Shown here in pieces: positions 1-7,698 of a stretch of 24,040 bases of DNA (positions are counted from its first letter, which is position 1; every line of letters starts with the position of its first letter). The notes under the pieces were generated by a model that saw only the letters and a list, made by a program, of their open reading frames with translations, searched no databases and was not told the origin of the DNA. The stretch spans positions 1-24,040 of the forward strand of contig JANOJB010000011.1 in assembly GCA_031407985.1 (NCBI GenBank), given 5' to 3'. A program made the translations under genes and the position numbers. The stretch comes from FEN-1088 sp031407985. GTDB taxonomy: Bacteria > Myxococcota_A > Polyangia > Fen-1088.

Positions 1-493
1 GGAAAGGACACGTATCGACGACCAAGACCGGCGTCGTGCGGTCCGTGCCGCTGGTCGCCGAGCTGGCGGTGATGCTTCGCGACACCGGGCGCGGCTGGTG
101 GCGGCGCAGCATCCGGAACTCACCGAAGGGTGGGTGTTCCCGGACGAGGGCGGTGGTCTTCTTCGGAAGAACTACCTCCGTCGCCCGCTGGAACGCGTGG
201 TGAAGCGCGTCGGCATCACGAGGCGGTTCACCGTCCACGGATTCCGGCGCACGTTCAACAACCTCGCGCGCCAGGTGGCGGGTGAGATCGTCACGCGATC
301 GATCACGGGTCACGTCACGCAGGCGATGACCGAGCACTACTCGCACGTAGGGCGCGAGGAGAAGCCGGCCGCGGCTGGAAGCGTGGTGCGGCTGGTGTTC
401 GCTGGTCGGGATGCCGCAGGTGGGGGATCAGGTGGGGGATCGAAAAAAACGGATGATCCGACCGATCAGACAGCGTCGCGTAACCCTGCGTAA
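1..493 (+). pseudogene. Tyrosine recombinase/integrase, C-terminal part, frameshifted and cut by the window edge
   Basis: This is the catalytic end of a phage/ICE-type tyrosine recombinase, which cuts and rejoins DNA at attachment sites. The frame ending at 493 shows the HxxR box (HGFRRTF, about nt 237-257), the GH of the next box (about 309-314) and the nucleophile tyrosine in TEHYSHV (about 330-350). The first catalytic arginine would lie left of the window. From 98 the frame opens with GTG, but this is probably not the true start. Bases 3-80 in a different frame read TKTGVVRSVPLVAELAVMLR, a typical integrase segment that should join directly to HRARLVAAQHP in the frame used from about 80 on. 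One base therefore seems to be missing around 76-82. The C-terminal tail (GGGSGGGS and beyond) is low complexity. The stop lies 10 nt from the 3' end of a tRNA-Leu gene. Family assignment is firm; inactivity depends on the frameshift being real and not a sequencing error. Confidence 0.8.
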
Positions 494-495
494 CC
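478..495. repeat. Two direct copies of GCGTAACC next to the tRNA 3' end
   Basis: GCGTAACC occurs at 478-485 and again at 488-495, a 10-nt period, and the second copy overlaps the integrase stop codon. Short direct repeats beside an integrase gene and its tRNA target are often arm-type integrase or excisionase sites. That role is inferred from position only. Confidence 0.4.
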
Positions 496-503
496 AAACT
501 CGG

Positions 504-584
504 TGCGAGGAAGAGGACTTGAACCTCCACTCCTTTCGGAACCAGATCCTAAGTCTGGCGCGTCTACCATTCCGCCATCCTCGC
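504..584 (-). tRNA. tRNA-Leu (anticodon UAG)
   Basis: On the minus strand the 5' end is at 584. The acceptor stem GCGAGGA pairs perfectly with TCCTCGC, and the discriminator A is at 504. The anticodon stem CCAGA/TCTGG encloses the loop CTTAGGA, giving anticodon UAG (leucine CUN codons). A long variable arm (class II, as expected for Leu) precedes a T arm with the GTTCAAGTC core. The terminal CCA is not encoded; the next bases read CCG. A recombinase gene ends 10 nt beyond its 3' end, so this tRNA is a likely integration target. Confidence 0.95.
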
Positions 585-691
585 GATGGATTCTGCCGGG
601 GCGCAACTATAGCCGTGGAATCACGGTGCGGGTCAAGAACCGCGCGCCCCTACTTTCGTGAGCCTCGACGCCACCTTCGCGGCGCAGTGTC

Positions 692-1247
692 TTGTATGAA
701 GGGCGTGAAGGGACACCAGCGACGATCTGCGTGGGCACGGGCGGTGGCACCGGTGGCACGTCGAGCACAGGCGGCGTCGGGACCGGCGGCGCCGTAGCAG
801 GCACCGGGGGTCAGACCGCGACAGGAGGTGGACAAGGTGGAGGCGCCGGCGCGCCAAACGGCGGCAGCTCGGGGGCGGCCCGCGGCGGGCTTCCTTGCGG
901 CGCGCCGACGTCGACCTGCACATGCATCGGCTTTCATCCACCCGCCGATCATCCGGCCGCAGCTGACTACGACGTCGCCACCGCCGGCATCGTTGTCGAC
1001 AAGGTTTCGGGTCTGACCTGGCGTCGATCACCGATTTCGAAGCCCGCAACGGCAATTCCAACTTGATGAGGCCGGTTCGCTGCGTGCGATCCGCGCCAGC
1101 GTCCACGGTGGATCGTACGACCGGTTTGACCTGGCAGAAGAGACGATCGCCCCAGGCCCTCGACTGGACCGCTGCCAAGAGCTACTGCACGGGCCTTGGG
1201 TCAGGACACTGCGTGATCATCATCGACCTTCGACAACACTGCCGATT
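692..1247 (+). pseudogene. Remnant of a GTGG-linked protein with two broken DUF1566 domains
   Basis: The first frame (692-about 1020) has a GTGG/TGG-rich linker without any signal peptide, then a Cys-containing patch and the start of a DUF1566-type domain (IVVDKVSGLTW). Right after that Trp the sequence jumps into another frame that reads like the end of such a domain (ITDFEARNGNSN...RPVRCVR, about 1021-1090). A second domain then starts (VDRTTGLTWQK...ALDWTAAKSYC, about 1105-1195) and stops making sense after GLGSG near 1203. Three lesions are visible: a missing N-terminus, an internal deletion with a frame change at about 1020, and loss of the second domain's body. DUF1566 (Pfam PF07603) domains are found in secreted proteins of delta-type proteobacteria; the function is unknown. 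I read this as a decayed gene at the island edge. Confidence 0.65.
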
Positions 1248-3152
1248 TTGCTGTTTTTGCAACAAATAGCTCACTCATCCGACAGGGTATGGGGAGCGAG
1301 AACCATTTCCATCCTGCGGCAGCAACTCGTCCTGATCACGTTGATGACAATTGGCGTGCCCCCAGGGGCGCACGCCCAGGCGGCGCCCGACGGCGGGTCT
1401 CCACGGGTGCTCGGCCCCCTCGAGCAGGAGTCGGTCAACGACGCGCTCTCCAGCCTGGGCGTCTCGATTGATCCTGCGCCGCAAGGAAAGCCCGTTGGCC
1501 GCATCCAGGTCGTGAGCCAATCCGTATTCTCGCGGCGCGATGGACCGTTTCAATGGCTCAATCTGTTTCACCGCACCACGCGTGCCGTGGTGCTCGAGCG
1601 CGAACTCCTACTGGGGCCCGGTGATCCGTACGACGAGGCACTGATCGCGGAGAGCACGCGCCGGATCCAATCGCCGCCGCCCTTCACGATTGCGGGGCAG
1701 CAACTGTTCCAACCCGACCTGACCAGCGTGGTCGCCATCTTACCGGTTGTGTCTCCAAGCCCAGATCGCGTCGATCTGTTGCTGGTGACGCGCGATCTGT
1801 GGAGTCTGCGCTCGAATGCGGAGTTCGAATTCCAACAGAACGCGCTGACCCTGTTCCAGCTGTCCCTGTCCGAGAACAATCTGTTCGGCTGGCGCAAGTC
1901 CGCGTCGGCCCGTTTCGGTTTCGACCAGGGAGCCTACAAATATGGTCCGTCGTACGTCGATCCGAACATCCGCGGTACACGCCTAACGTTGTGGGCGTCG
2001 GCGACCCTGCATGCGTCGCGCGAGACCGGCCGCTACGAAGGGGACGACGAGATGGTGTCGCTGCACCGTCCGCTGTACGCGCTGTCCAGCCGGTGGGGCG
2101 CGGGCGTCGACGTTATCCACCAAAACGTCGTTCCACGGGTGTTCCAAGGTAACGGATTGCGGCTTGTCGATTTGGCCGCCACGCCCGACCCGGAGCGCAT
2201 CCCGTATGCGTACCGGCGGCGGAGCGTCACCGTCGACGCGAGTGTGGTTCGCTCGTTCGGCAAGACGGTCGTCCATCGCGCGACACTCGGCTACTTGCTC
2301 GACCAGAGACGTTCCGAGGTGCTGTCCGATTTCCCGGGCGACGCGGCGGTCGCGCGGCTGTTCCTCGACGAATGGGCGCCGAATACAGAGCGGCGGTCGG
2401 GACCGTACGTCGGCTACGAGGCGTTCACGCCCCGCTACGCCGTGCTGCGCGACCTGGGCACATTCGACTTGCGCGAGCACCGCCAGGTCGGATTCTTGTT
2501 GCGGTTGCGGTTGTCCGACAGCCTACCCGCGCTGGGCGCCGATTTTCGCGCGTCGAGCGTCGGCGCGACGGCGGGCTTCGCGCATGCCCCCGGCGGGGGC
2601 TACGTCTCCGGCACGGCTGGCGCTTCGGCACGCCTGCGGCACGGCGACGGACGTTTCATTGACCAAACGGCGGGCCTGGCTGTCTACGCCGCGACGCCGC
2701 TGGTCGGCGGCCTGATCCGCATCGTCGCGGCCGTCGAGGTGGACGGCAAGCGCGCCGACACGTCCCATACGCCGTTTGTGCTTGGCGGCGCGAGCGCCCC
2801 GCGTGGTTACCAGATTGGCGAACTCAATGGAGCCGGCGCTTTGCGCGGTTACCAGGTGGGCGAGTTCATCGGCACCATCGCGTTCGCCGGCCACATCGAG
2901 GTCCGGACAGCCGCGCGCGCGGTCGGGTCGCAGCGGATCGGGGCGCTGGCGTTCTACGACATCGGGCACGCGGCGCGGACACTGTCGGAGCTGGCTCCTC
3001 GCCATGACGTCGGCGTCGGGTTCCGCTGGCTGATCCCGCAGGTCAACACGTCGATCGTCCGCATCGATTGGGCGGTACCGCTGCAGGACGGCGTCGTCAC
3101 GCGCATGGGAATGCCCGGTCGCTTCTCGGCCGGCTTCCAGCAAGTTTTCTAG
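1248..3152 (+). CDS. Omp85/BamA-superfamily outer membrane protein with one POTRA-like domain
   Basis: This is a predicted outer-membrane protein of 634 residues. Residues about 20-45 form a signal peptide (hydrophobic LVLITLMTIGVPPG, cleavage after AHA). Residues about 83-188 look like a single POTRA-type module (VGRIQVVSQSVF ... RDLWSLR). The rest alternates in the beta-strand pattern of a 16-strand barrel and ends in Phe, the classic outer-membrane C-terminal residue. The RGY box (residues 533-535) corresponds to the loop-6 (V/I)RGF-type motif of Omp85 proteins. Unusually, it is preceded by a near copy at 519-521. The start is uncertain: TTG at 1248 is the first possible one and no good ribosome site is seen. 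An ATG at residue 33 would destroy the signal peptide. The protein is shorter than BamA (about 800 residues, five POTRAs), so it is more likely an accessory Omp85/TamA-like or patatin-type barrel than BamA itself. It converges on the next operon with only 3 nt between stop codons. Confidence 0.8.
   Translation: MLFLQQIAHSSDRVWGARTISILRQQLVLITLMTIGVPPGAHAQAAPDGGSPRVLGPLEQESVNDALSSLGVSIDPAPQGKPVGRIQVVSQSVFSRRDGPFQWLNLFHRTTRAVVLERELLLGPGDPYDEALIAESTRRIQSPPPFTIAGQQLFQPDLTSVVAILPVVSPSPDRVDLLLVTRDLWSLRSNAEFEFQQNALTLFQLSLSENNLFGWRKSASARFGFDQGAYKYGPSYVDPNIRGTRLTLWASATLHASRETGRYEGDDEMVSLHRPLYALSSRWGAGVDVIHQNVVPRVFQGNGLRLVDLAATPDPERIPYAYRRRSVTVDASVVRSFGKTVVHRATLGYLLDQRRSEVLSDFPGDAAVARLFLDEWAPNTERRSGPYVGYEAFTPRYAVLRDLGTFDLREHRQVGFLLRLRLSDSLPALGADFRASSVGATAGFAHAPGGGYVSGTAGASARLRHGDGRFIDQTAGLAVYAATPLVGGLIRIVAAVEVDGKRADTSHTPFVLGGASAPRGYQIGELNGAGALRGYQVGEFIGTIAFAGHIEVRTAARAVGSQRIGALAFYDIGHAARTLSELAPRHDVGVGFRWLIPQVNTSIVRIDWAVPLQDGVVTRMGMPGRFSAGFQQVF
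2787..2871 (+). repeat. 42-nt imperfect tandem duplication around the RGY loop motif
   Basis: APRGYQIGELNGAG is followed directly by ALRGYQVGEFIG. The two RGY codon sets start at 2802 and 2844, exactly 42 nt (14 codons) apart, so the reading frame is kept. Confidence 0.7.
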
Positions 3153-3155
3153 TCA

Positions 3156-3835
3156 TCAGGGGGAGGCCTCCTGAAGTCGGGGTAGGAGCACGCTGCGGGG
3201 AAACCGATCGGCGAACGCCGCGATGGCGCGGCGCGCTTCGTCGGCATGCCCGGAGCCTGCGAGCGATCGAACGCGCAATGCCTCCCGATCCTCGGCCAAG
3301 CGCCCGTTCGGGAACTGTCGCGCATGCTCGGCCACCAGTGCCCGCGCGCCCTGAAAGTCCCCGCCCGTATACGCAACCTGGGCGCGCTGAAGCAGGGCCA
3401 GCTCGGCTGCATAGGATTCTTGGGCCGATATCGGCCGTCCTGCACGCGGCTTCGCTTTCGCGATTGGGTGTGGAACGGCGCCCGGATCCGCTGTCGGACG
3501 ATCGCGCCGTGTGGAGCGCGCGTCCGGGACCGCGCGCGGGCTCGACGGAGGAGTGGGTTCAAGACGGTGGAGGGCCCGGCCGCGAAGGGCGAGCGCCGCA
3601 CCCGTCGCGCCGAGGGCCAAGGCCAGCGACGCCGCCACGGCGAGCCACCGCCCGCGCGCGATCGAACCGCGGTCGCCGGCGCGAACGCGGGCGCGCCGGA
3701 CGCTGCCGCCGCGATGGTCGCGCGCGCGCGCGCGAGGGCCCGTGTGCGGACGACGTCCGGCAGGCGCCGGACGATCCTGCCGCGTTCCAGAAGATCCTGT
3801 AGCGAGGGATCCAACCGATCTCCGTCGCGGCTCAT
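3156..3835 (-). pseudogene. Single-span membrane protein with TPR-like C-terminus, apparently frameshifted (ECF-operon partner)
   Basis: Two frames must be joined to obtain a sensible protein. The N-terminal frame starts with ATG at 3835 (LDPSLQDLLERGRIVRRLPDVV) and makes sense to about 3660. The C-terminal frame, ending at 3156, supplies a membrane span (LAVAASLALALGATGAALAL) and a helical repeat region (ESYAAELALLQRAQVAYTGG ... FADRFPRSVLLPRLQEA). The spliced protein aligns over its whole length with the intact paralogue at 5563-6252, which strongly supports a 1-nt lesion. The likely site is the alternating CG run at 3651-3660. The start overlaps the sigma-factor stop (ATGA), and a GGAGGGGG sequence lies just upstream, so translation is coupled. 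A short soluble N-terminus, one membrane span and an outer C-terminal domain fit an anti-sigma or sigma-modulating role, but no known anti-sigma domain is recognised. A sequencing error in the CG run is possible. Confidence 0.65.
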
Positions 3836-4419
3836 GCGGACACCCCCTCCTTCGACAGCCGCCGCACTGCCGCGGCCAGCTCTTTGCGCCCCTTCCGGAG
3901 CCTTGCATACGCCCCGAAGCGACTGATGGACAAACTCGTTGCGACGTCGGCGATGGCCACGCCGTCGAGTTCGTGCATCACGAGAACGGCTCGACGCACC
4001 AGCGGCACGCGTTCGAGAGCGGCCATCAAGAGCGCAAGCGACTCCTTGTCCTGCACCAACCCTTCCGGACCGACTCTGCGCTCCTCCACCTCCAAGGCGG
4101 CGTGCGGGATCTCACGTACTCGCCGCCGCCGGTGGGCGCAGACGACCCGGAACGCCACACCGAACAGGTAGGGGCGTATCGGGCGGGTGGTGTCCAGGTT
4201 GGACCAGTTCCGGTGGAGCACGACGAAGACCTCTTGCGCGAGATCCTCGATCTCTCTCGCGTCGGCGCCAAGTCGTCGCAGCGTCGCGAAAAGGTAATCC
4301 AACTCGCTGTCGAACGCATCGAGGCACGTGCCCGACGCGGAGTCGACCGGGGTAGCGTGGACGAGGCGGAGGTACCCCATGGGATAAGTAATACTGTGCT
4401 GATGGCACGAGTTGTTCAT
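3832..4419 (-). CDS. RNA polymerase ECF-type sigma factor
   Basis: This 195-residue protein has the two-domain layout of extracytoplasmic-function sigma factors. Region 2 (about residues 30-100) contains DAREIEDLAQEVFVVLHRNW, the core-polymerase-binding and -10-recognition part. Region 4 (about 130-190) contains LVRRAVLVMHELDGVAIADV followed by a helix-turn-helix (SLSISRFGAYARLRKGRKEL) that reads the -35 element. The start at 4419 is chosen because its ATG overlaps the upstream stop codon (ATGA), and its own stop overlaps the next ATG in the same way. An in-frame ATG at 4380 would give 182 residues and lose that coupling. The frame stays open upstream, but that extension lacks protein character. 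The gene sits in the middle of a three-gene operon that probably carries its own sensor or modulator. Confidence 0.9.
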   Translation of the reverse strand: MNNSCHQHSITYPMGYLRLVHATPVDSASGTCLDAFDSELDYLFATLRRLGADAREIEDLAQEVFVVLHRNWSNLDTTRPIRPYLFGVAFRVVCAHRRRRVREIPHAALEVEERRVGPEGLVQDKESLALLMAALERVPLVRRAVLVMHELDGVAIADVATSLSISRFGAYARLRKGRKELAAAVRRLSKEGVSA

Positions 4420-5456
4420 CGAAATCTTACGCCGATGTCGATGCCGACAAGCGCGGCGATGTGCGGCATGACCCACACGGGCATGGCGTCCAGCGTGACG
4501 ATGCCGCGGGTAAGCAGCACAAGGCCGTCGGCGCGTGCGCTGACGTAGGCGTGACTCCCGAGCCCCTTCGACGCGGCGAGGCGGAGGCCCGTTTGAAAGA
4601 GGAGGCCGGACGACGTCGCGGGAAAGTCCACCCCCGTACCAACCACGCGAATCTGGCCGGCCTTGGCCAACAGGCAGGCGCTCAACCACGTTCGCGAGCC
4701 GCAACCCCCAAGCCCGACGAACAGAAGCCGCTCGGAGAAGCCCGATCCATCCGGCCGATCCAGCGCCAAGGGAGTGCTCATCTCGGCCGAAAGCTCGACC
4801 CCGACGCGCGACCACGCCACGGTCGCGAACACGCGCCCCAGGACCGCCATGCCTGGTGACAGTCCGACTCCCGCGGATGCGCTGGCCCCCACCGCGATCG
4901 AAGGTCTGGAATCAGCGCCCAAGGCCGGGGCTTCTTGTGCGTCGTCCGCGGGCGGCGAAACGGGAACGGCACCTGCCCGCGGTGAAACGGCTGCTGCTGT
5001 CGCCGTCTGATCGACGGTGGGCGGCGCGGCCGCGGGTGGCGCTCCGGATGGAACCGACGTTGCGGTCATGAGCTGAATCTGCAGGGCGAGAGCGAACCCC
5101 ATCGCCCGAACGAGCTGGCCGCAGTCGTGGCTCCGCGACGGAAACGTCCGCTCCCCTACCCATCCTCCCTCGGCATTTCGCCATTCAAGCCGCCCCTCGA
5201 GAGCCGGTCCGGAGGACTCGATTCGAATGACCACCCGCTCGGACACCTTTGGCCGAAAAGGGCTGTACCCTAGCCGGCCCGCGACGACGGCCTCGAAATC
5301 GGCGGCGGTGGGACAGCCCGGCGCAGCGACGTAGTCCAACTGCGCTGCCGGGCCTCCGTTTTGCGCGGCGGTCACCGGCGGTACCGTGGTCGCGACAAGA
5401 ACCAGCACTGTGGCGGCAGCGAGCCCACACCTGCGTACGAGGTCCACGATTTTCAT
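4416..5456 (-). CDS. Exported protein with conserved Cys-containing N-domain and barrel-like C-terminus, first gene of ECF operon
   Basis: The 346-residue protein starts with a clear signal peptide (MKIVDLVRRC, then a hydrophobic stretch ending at VTAAQ, about residue 31). Residues about 40-130 form a compact domain with PGCPTAADFEAVV, ERVVIRIES and SHDCGQLVRAMGFALALQIQ. Its two cysteines may form a disulfide. A Pro/Ala-rich linker (about 135-185) follows. The last 160 residues alternate hydrophobic and polar positions with many glycines and end in VGIDIGVRFR, resembling a small outer-membrane barrel. I cannot name a family. It overlaps the sigma gene by 4 nt (ATGA), so the products are made together. 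A role in sensing or envelope homeostasis for the sigma factor is inference. The 106 nt to the divergent gene at 5563 must hold both promoters. Confidence 0.75.
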   Translation of the reverse strand: MKIVDLVRRCGLAAATVLVLVATTVPPVTAAQNGGPAAQLDYVAAPGCPTAADFEAVVAGRLGYSPFRPKVSERVVIRIESSGPALEGRLEWRNAEGGWVGERTFPSRSHDCGQLVRAMGFALALQIQLMTATSVPSGAPPAAAPPTVDQTATAAAVSPRAGAVPVSPPADDAQEAPALGADSRPSIAVGASASAGVGLSPGMAVLGRVFATVAWSRVGVELSAEMSTPLALDRPDGSGFSERLLFVGLGGCGSRTWLSACLLAKAGQIRVVGTGVDFPATSSGLLFQTGLRLAASKGLGSHAYVSARADGLVLLTRGIVTLDAMPVWVMPHIAALVGIDIGVRFR

Positions 5457-5514
5457 CCTGCACGAATTGATTCGGCCTCACAACGATTGGCGTGAACAAG
5501 GCGCGGACTGCGGA

Positions 5515-5524
5515 CAGTTAACTG
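5515..5524. promoter_or_regulatory. 10-nt perfect palindrome CAGTTAACTG in a divergent promoter region
   Basis: CAGTTAACTG lies between the divergent genes starting at 5456 (minus) and 5563 (plus). It overlaps GACAGTTA (5513-5520), a motif recurring upstream of other genes here. It could be an operator or part of a promoter; only the symmetry and position support this. Confidence 0.35.
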
Positions 5525-5562
5525 GTGATCACATGGGCTATTCGCGCCCCATTACAGGCTGA

Positions 5563-6252
5563 ATGAAAAGAGCCGCTGCTGCTTTTGGTCCCGACCTGCA
5601 GGCGCTTCTGGAGCGCGGTCGGAGCATGCCCCGGTTGCCGGACCTTGTCCGGGTGCGGGTGCTGGCGCGCGCGCGCGTCGCCCCGATAGGGGCTTCCGAG
5701 TCCGCGCCGCCGATTCTGGAACGAGCGCGCGGCATGCGGCTGTTCTTGGCGATTTCGGCGGCGTGGATTGCTGGAGCGGTCGGGGCGGCCGTCGGTGCGA
5801 CGGCCGTCCTTCGCGGTCGTGCCGCCGAGACCTCGGCTCTGGTGGGTCGGTCGAGCTTTGATGCGGTCACGCATTCACGCATTCACCCGCCTGCTCCTTT
5901 CAAGGTCACGTCGCCGATCCATCGGCCACCGATCTCGACGACCGAGGCCCGTCGCCAGCGTCGGTCGGCCACCACCCGCGAATCGTATCCCGCCGAGATG
6001 GATCTGCTTTCACGTGCTCAAGCGGCGTACGTGGGGCGGGACTTTTCGGGCGCGCTGGTGCTGGTCGCGGAGCACGGTCGCCGGTTCTCGAACGGGCGGC
6101 TCGGCGAGGAACGAGAGGCGCTGCGCGTACGGTCGTTGGCGGACGCGGGGCGCGCCGCAGACGCGCGTCGCGCAGCCATTGCGTTCGCGTCCCGGTTTCC
6201 GCGTAGCGTCTTTCTGCCGCACCTTCAAGAAGATGCAAGCGCCGCGCAGTAA
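5563..6252 (+). CDS. Single-span membrane protein with TPR-like C-terminus (intact paralogue of the 3156-3835 gene)
   Basis: The 229-residue protein has a short N-terminal part (FGPDLQALLERGRSMPRLPD), one membrane span (about residues 51-75, FLAISAAWIAGAVGAAVGAT), a variable linker and a helical C-terminal part (SYPAEMDLLSRAQAAYVGRD ... ALRVRSLADAGRAADARR ... FASRFPRSVFLPHLQE). The C-terminus resembles tetratricopeptide-type repeats and outer-membrane lipoprotein assembly helices. It matches the frameshifted gene in the neighbouring ECF operon from end to end, but here no sigma gene is attached. It may have taken over the partner role of the broken copy; that is inference. ATG at 5563 has only a weak upstream purine stretch. 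The gene converges with the porin gene at 6334. Confidence 0.75.
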   Translation: MKRAAAAFGPDLQALLERGRSMPRLPDLVRVRVLARARVAPIGASESAPPILERARGMRLFLAISAAWIAGAVGAAVGATAVLRGRAAETSALVGRSSFDAVTHSRIHPPAPFKVTSPIHRPPISTTEARRQRRSATTRESYPAEMDLLSRAQAAYVGRDFSGALVLVAEHGRRFSNGRLGEEREALRVRSLADAGRAADARRAAIAFASRFPRSVFLPHLQEDASAAQ

Positions 6253-6288
6253 AGGAACCGGGGCGACGTCGGACCCGGCGTATGCAGG

Positions 6289-6311
6289 GCCGGTCCCCGA
6301 CCCGAACCGGC
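6289..6311. terminator. Possible bidirectional hairpin between convergent genes
   Basis: GCCGGT (6289-6294) and ACCGGC (6306-6311) form a 6-bp stem with an 11-nt loop in the 81-nt gap between convergent stop codons. There is no T-run, so this is a weak call. Confidence 0.25.
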
Positions 6312-6333
6312 GGCGCGGGGTGAGACCGACCCG

Positions 6334-7647
6334 CTACCAGAGCAGGGTCAAACCCACGTTGACGAAGTTTACGTTCTGGTGCTTCGACTCGCCCAGCATA
6401 GTGTCGGGGTTGAGTAGCTGGTACCACTGGTATTGCCCTCGGAAGTATTCGAGCGCCAGGACCAACGTGTCCGAAAACATCCGGTAGTAGCCAACCGATA
6501 GACCAAGCTGTTGCTTCGCCGGAGGCTGACTGGAAAATACGCCGTTGGTAGGCGCGGTCATTGCGTCCTCGGCAGCCGTTGTCTTGATCTGCGTGATACC
6601 GCCACCGGCCGCGAGCTTGTTGGCGCCGAACGTGACCGACGCGATGGCCACGGCTCCCTGCGTCCCACGCAGAACACCGGAGTTATCCGCAAACAACGGG
6701 TGGTTCTCCATCGGCACGTAGATACCGAGACCCTTGCCCTTGTAGGCCGACCCTCCCAATGCCAGGGGCCCAGCTTTGACCATCAGGCCGCCCGACACGC
6801 CGTTCGCGTCGACGGTCAACGTGTTGCTGGCGTTCTGATTGGTTCCGATCCGTTGCCAGAGCACCTCTGCCCAGGCGCGAAAGACCTCGCGGAATCGGAA
6901 CGAAATCTGGCCTTCAACGCGGGGATAGGGCGTCCTGTCGTAGTTCCGTTCGGCGACCGACGCGGGGTCGTAGGCACCGATCGCAAGCTCTAATCCCCCG
7001 AGGCTCGGTGTCGTGTAGACGATCCCGGGATTGAATGACGGGAACAGCAGGCCATGGCCCGCGTATCCGCAAGAGGCGACCGGCGCGACGATGACGCCGC
7101 AGGGGAAGCCCATCCCGTAAGCGTGCTGGACATCGTAGTCCATCAAGATACCGCCCCGTCCAAACAACGCCAGGTTGCGCCCAAGCGTCAGGCTGCCAAA
7201 TCCGCCCTCGATCTTGATGTAAAGCTCGCGGGTGTCGACGCCGGGCCGATCGGTCTTCTCGCGCTTCTCGGCAAGTGCGACCCACAGCGCGAACCGGCCC
7301 GTGACCTTCACGGTATCGGTGAGGGGCTTGGCCAGGTTGAAGCCAAACACGTTGGCGATGAACCCGCTGCGGATACGCGTCGACCGAATCGACGTCGAGC
7401 CCGTCGCGTACCGGTCGTTGACACCACCGTTCCATTCGGGGATCCCGGCCGGCTGAGCCTCTCCGTTCATGAAGCTCACGAATGTGTTGAGCCGACCGTC
7501 GAGCGACAGCGTCCAACCCTTCGCGTTCTTGAGCGGGATTTCTGCCCGGGCGGGACCACTCCACATGAAGATCGTCGCTGCAATCGCGGCTCCCAAGATG
7601 GGGCTACGCCACGACAAAGTCAGGCGGCTAGGGCCGCCGTTCGCCAA
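6334..7647 (-). CDS. Porin-like outer membrane protein
   Basis: The 437-residue protein has a signal peptide (hydrophobic SPILGAAIAATIFMWSG, cleavage after ARA, about residue 35). A run of amphipathic strands follows, typical of general or substrate-specific porins: GWTLSLDGRLNTFVSFMNGE, FGSLTLGRNLALFGRGG, SVGYYRMFSDTLVLALEYFR. It ends in VNVGLTLLW with a terminal aromatic residue, as barrel proteins do for BAM recognition. The single Cys pair (PCGVIVAPVASC) could form a loop disulfide. TTG at 7647 is the first conventional start, but its distance (22 nt) to the GGAG at 7670-7673 is too long. An in-frame CTG at 7660-7662 is 7 nt from that GGAG and may be the true start, adding five residues. 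The ThuA gene ends 36-51 nt upstream on the same strand, so the two are probably one transcript. The transported substrate cannot be told. Confidence 0.8.
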   Translation of the reverse strand: MANGGPSRLTLSWRSPILGAAIAATIFMWSGPARAEIPLKNAKGWTLSLDGRLNTFVSFMNGEAQPAGIPEWNGGVNDRYATGSTSIRSTRIRSGFIANVFGFNLAKPLTDTVKVTGRFALWVALAEKREKTDRPGVDTRELYIKIEGGFGSLTLGRNLALFGRGGILMDYDVQHAYGMGFPCGVIVAPVASCGYAGHGLLFPSFNPGIVYTTPSLGGLELAIGAYDPASVAERNYDRTPYPRVEGQISFRFREVFRAWAEVLWQRIGTNQNASNTLTVDANGVSGGLMVKAGPLALGGSAYKGKGLGIYVPMENHPLFADNSGVLRGTQGAVAIASVTFGANKLAAGGGITQIKTTAAEDAMTAPTNGVFSSQPPAKQQLGLSVGYYRMFSDTLVLALEYFRGQYQWYQLLNPDTMLGESKHQNVNFVNVGLTLLW

Positions 7648-7698
7648 TCGAACGTCGTTCAGAGGCTTTCTCCTTTTTGGACCGCGAGAGAACGAGCC

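Noticed and set aside
3836..3908. Upstream start at 3908 for the frameshifted membrane gene
   Set aside because: The extension is inside the sigma gene and reads as Arg/Cys-rich shadow; the paralogue shows that the true N-terminus is in the frame starting at 3835.
4420..4815. N-terminal extension of the ECF sigma gene at 3832-4419
   Set aside because: It lies within the upstream exported-protein gene and is Arg/His-rich; the ATGA overlap fixes the start at 4419.
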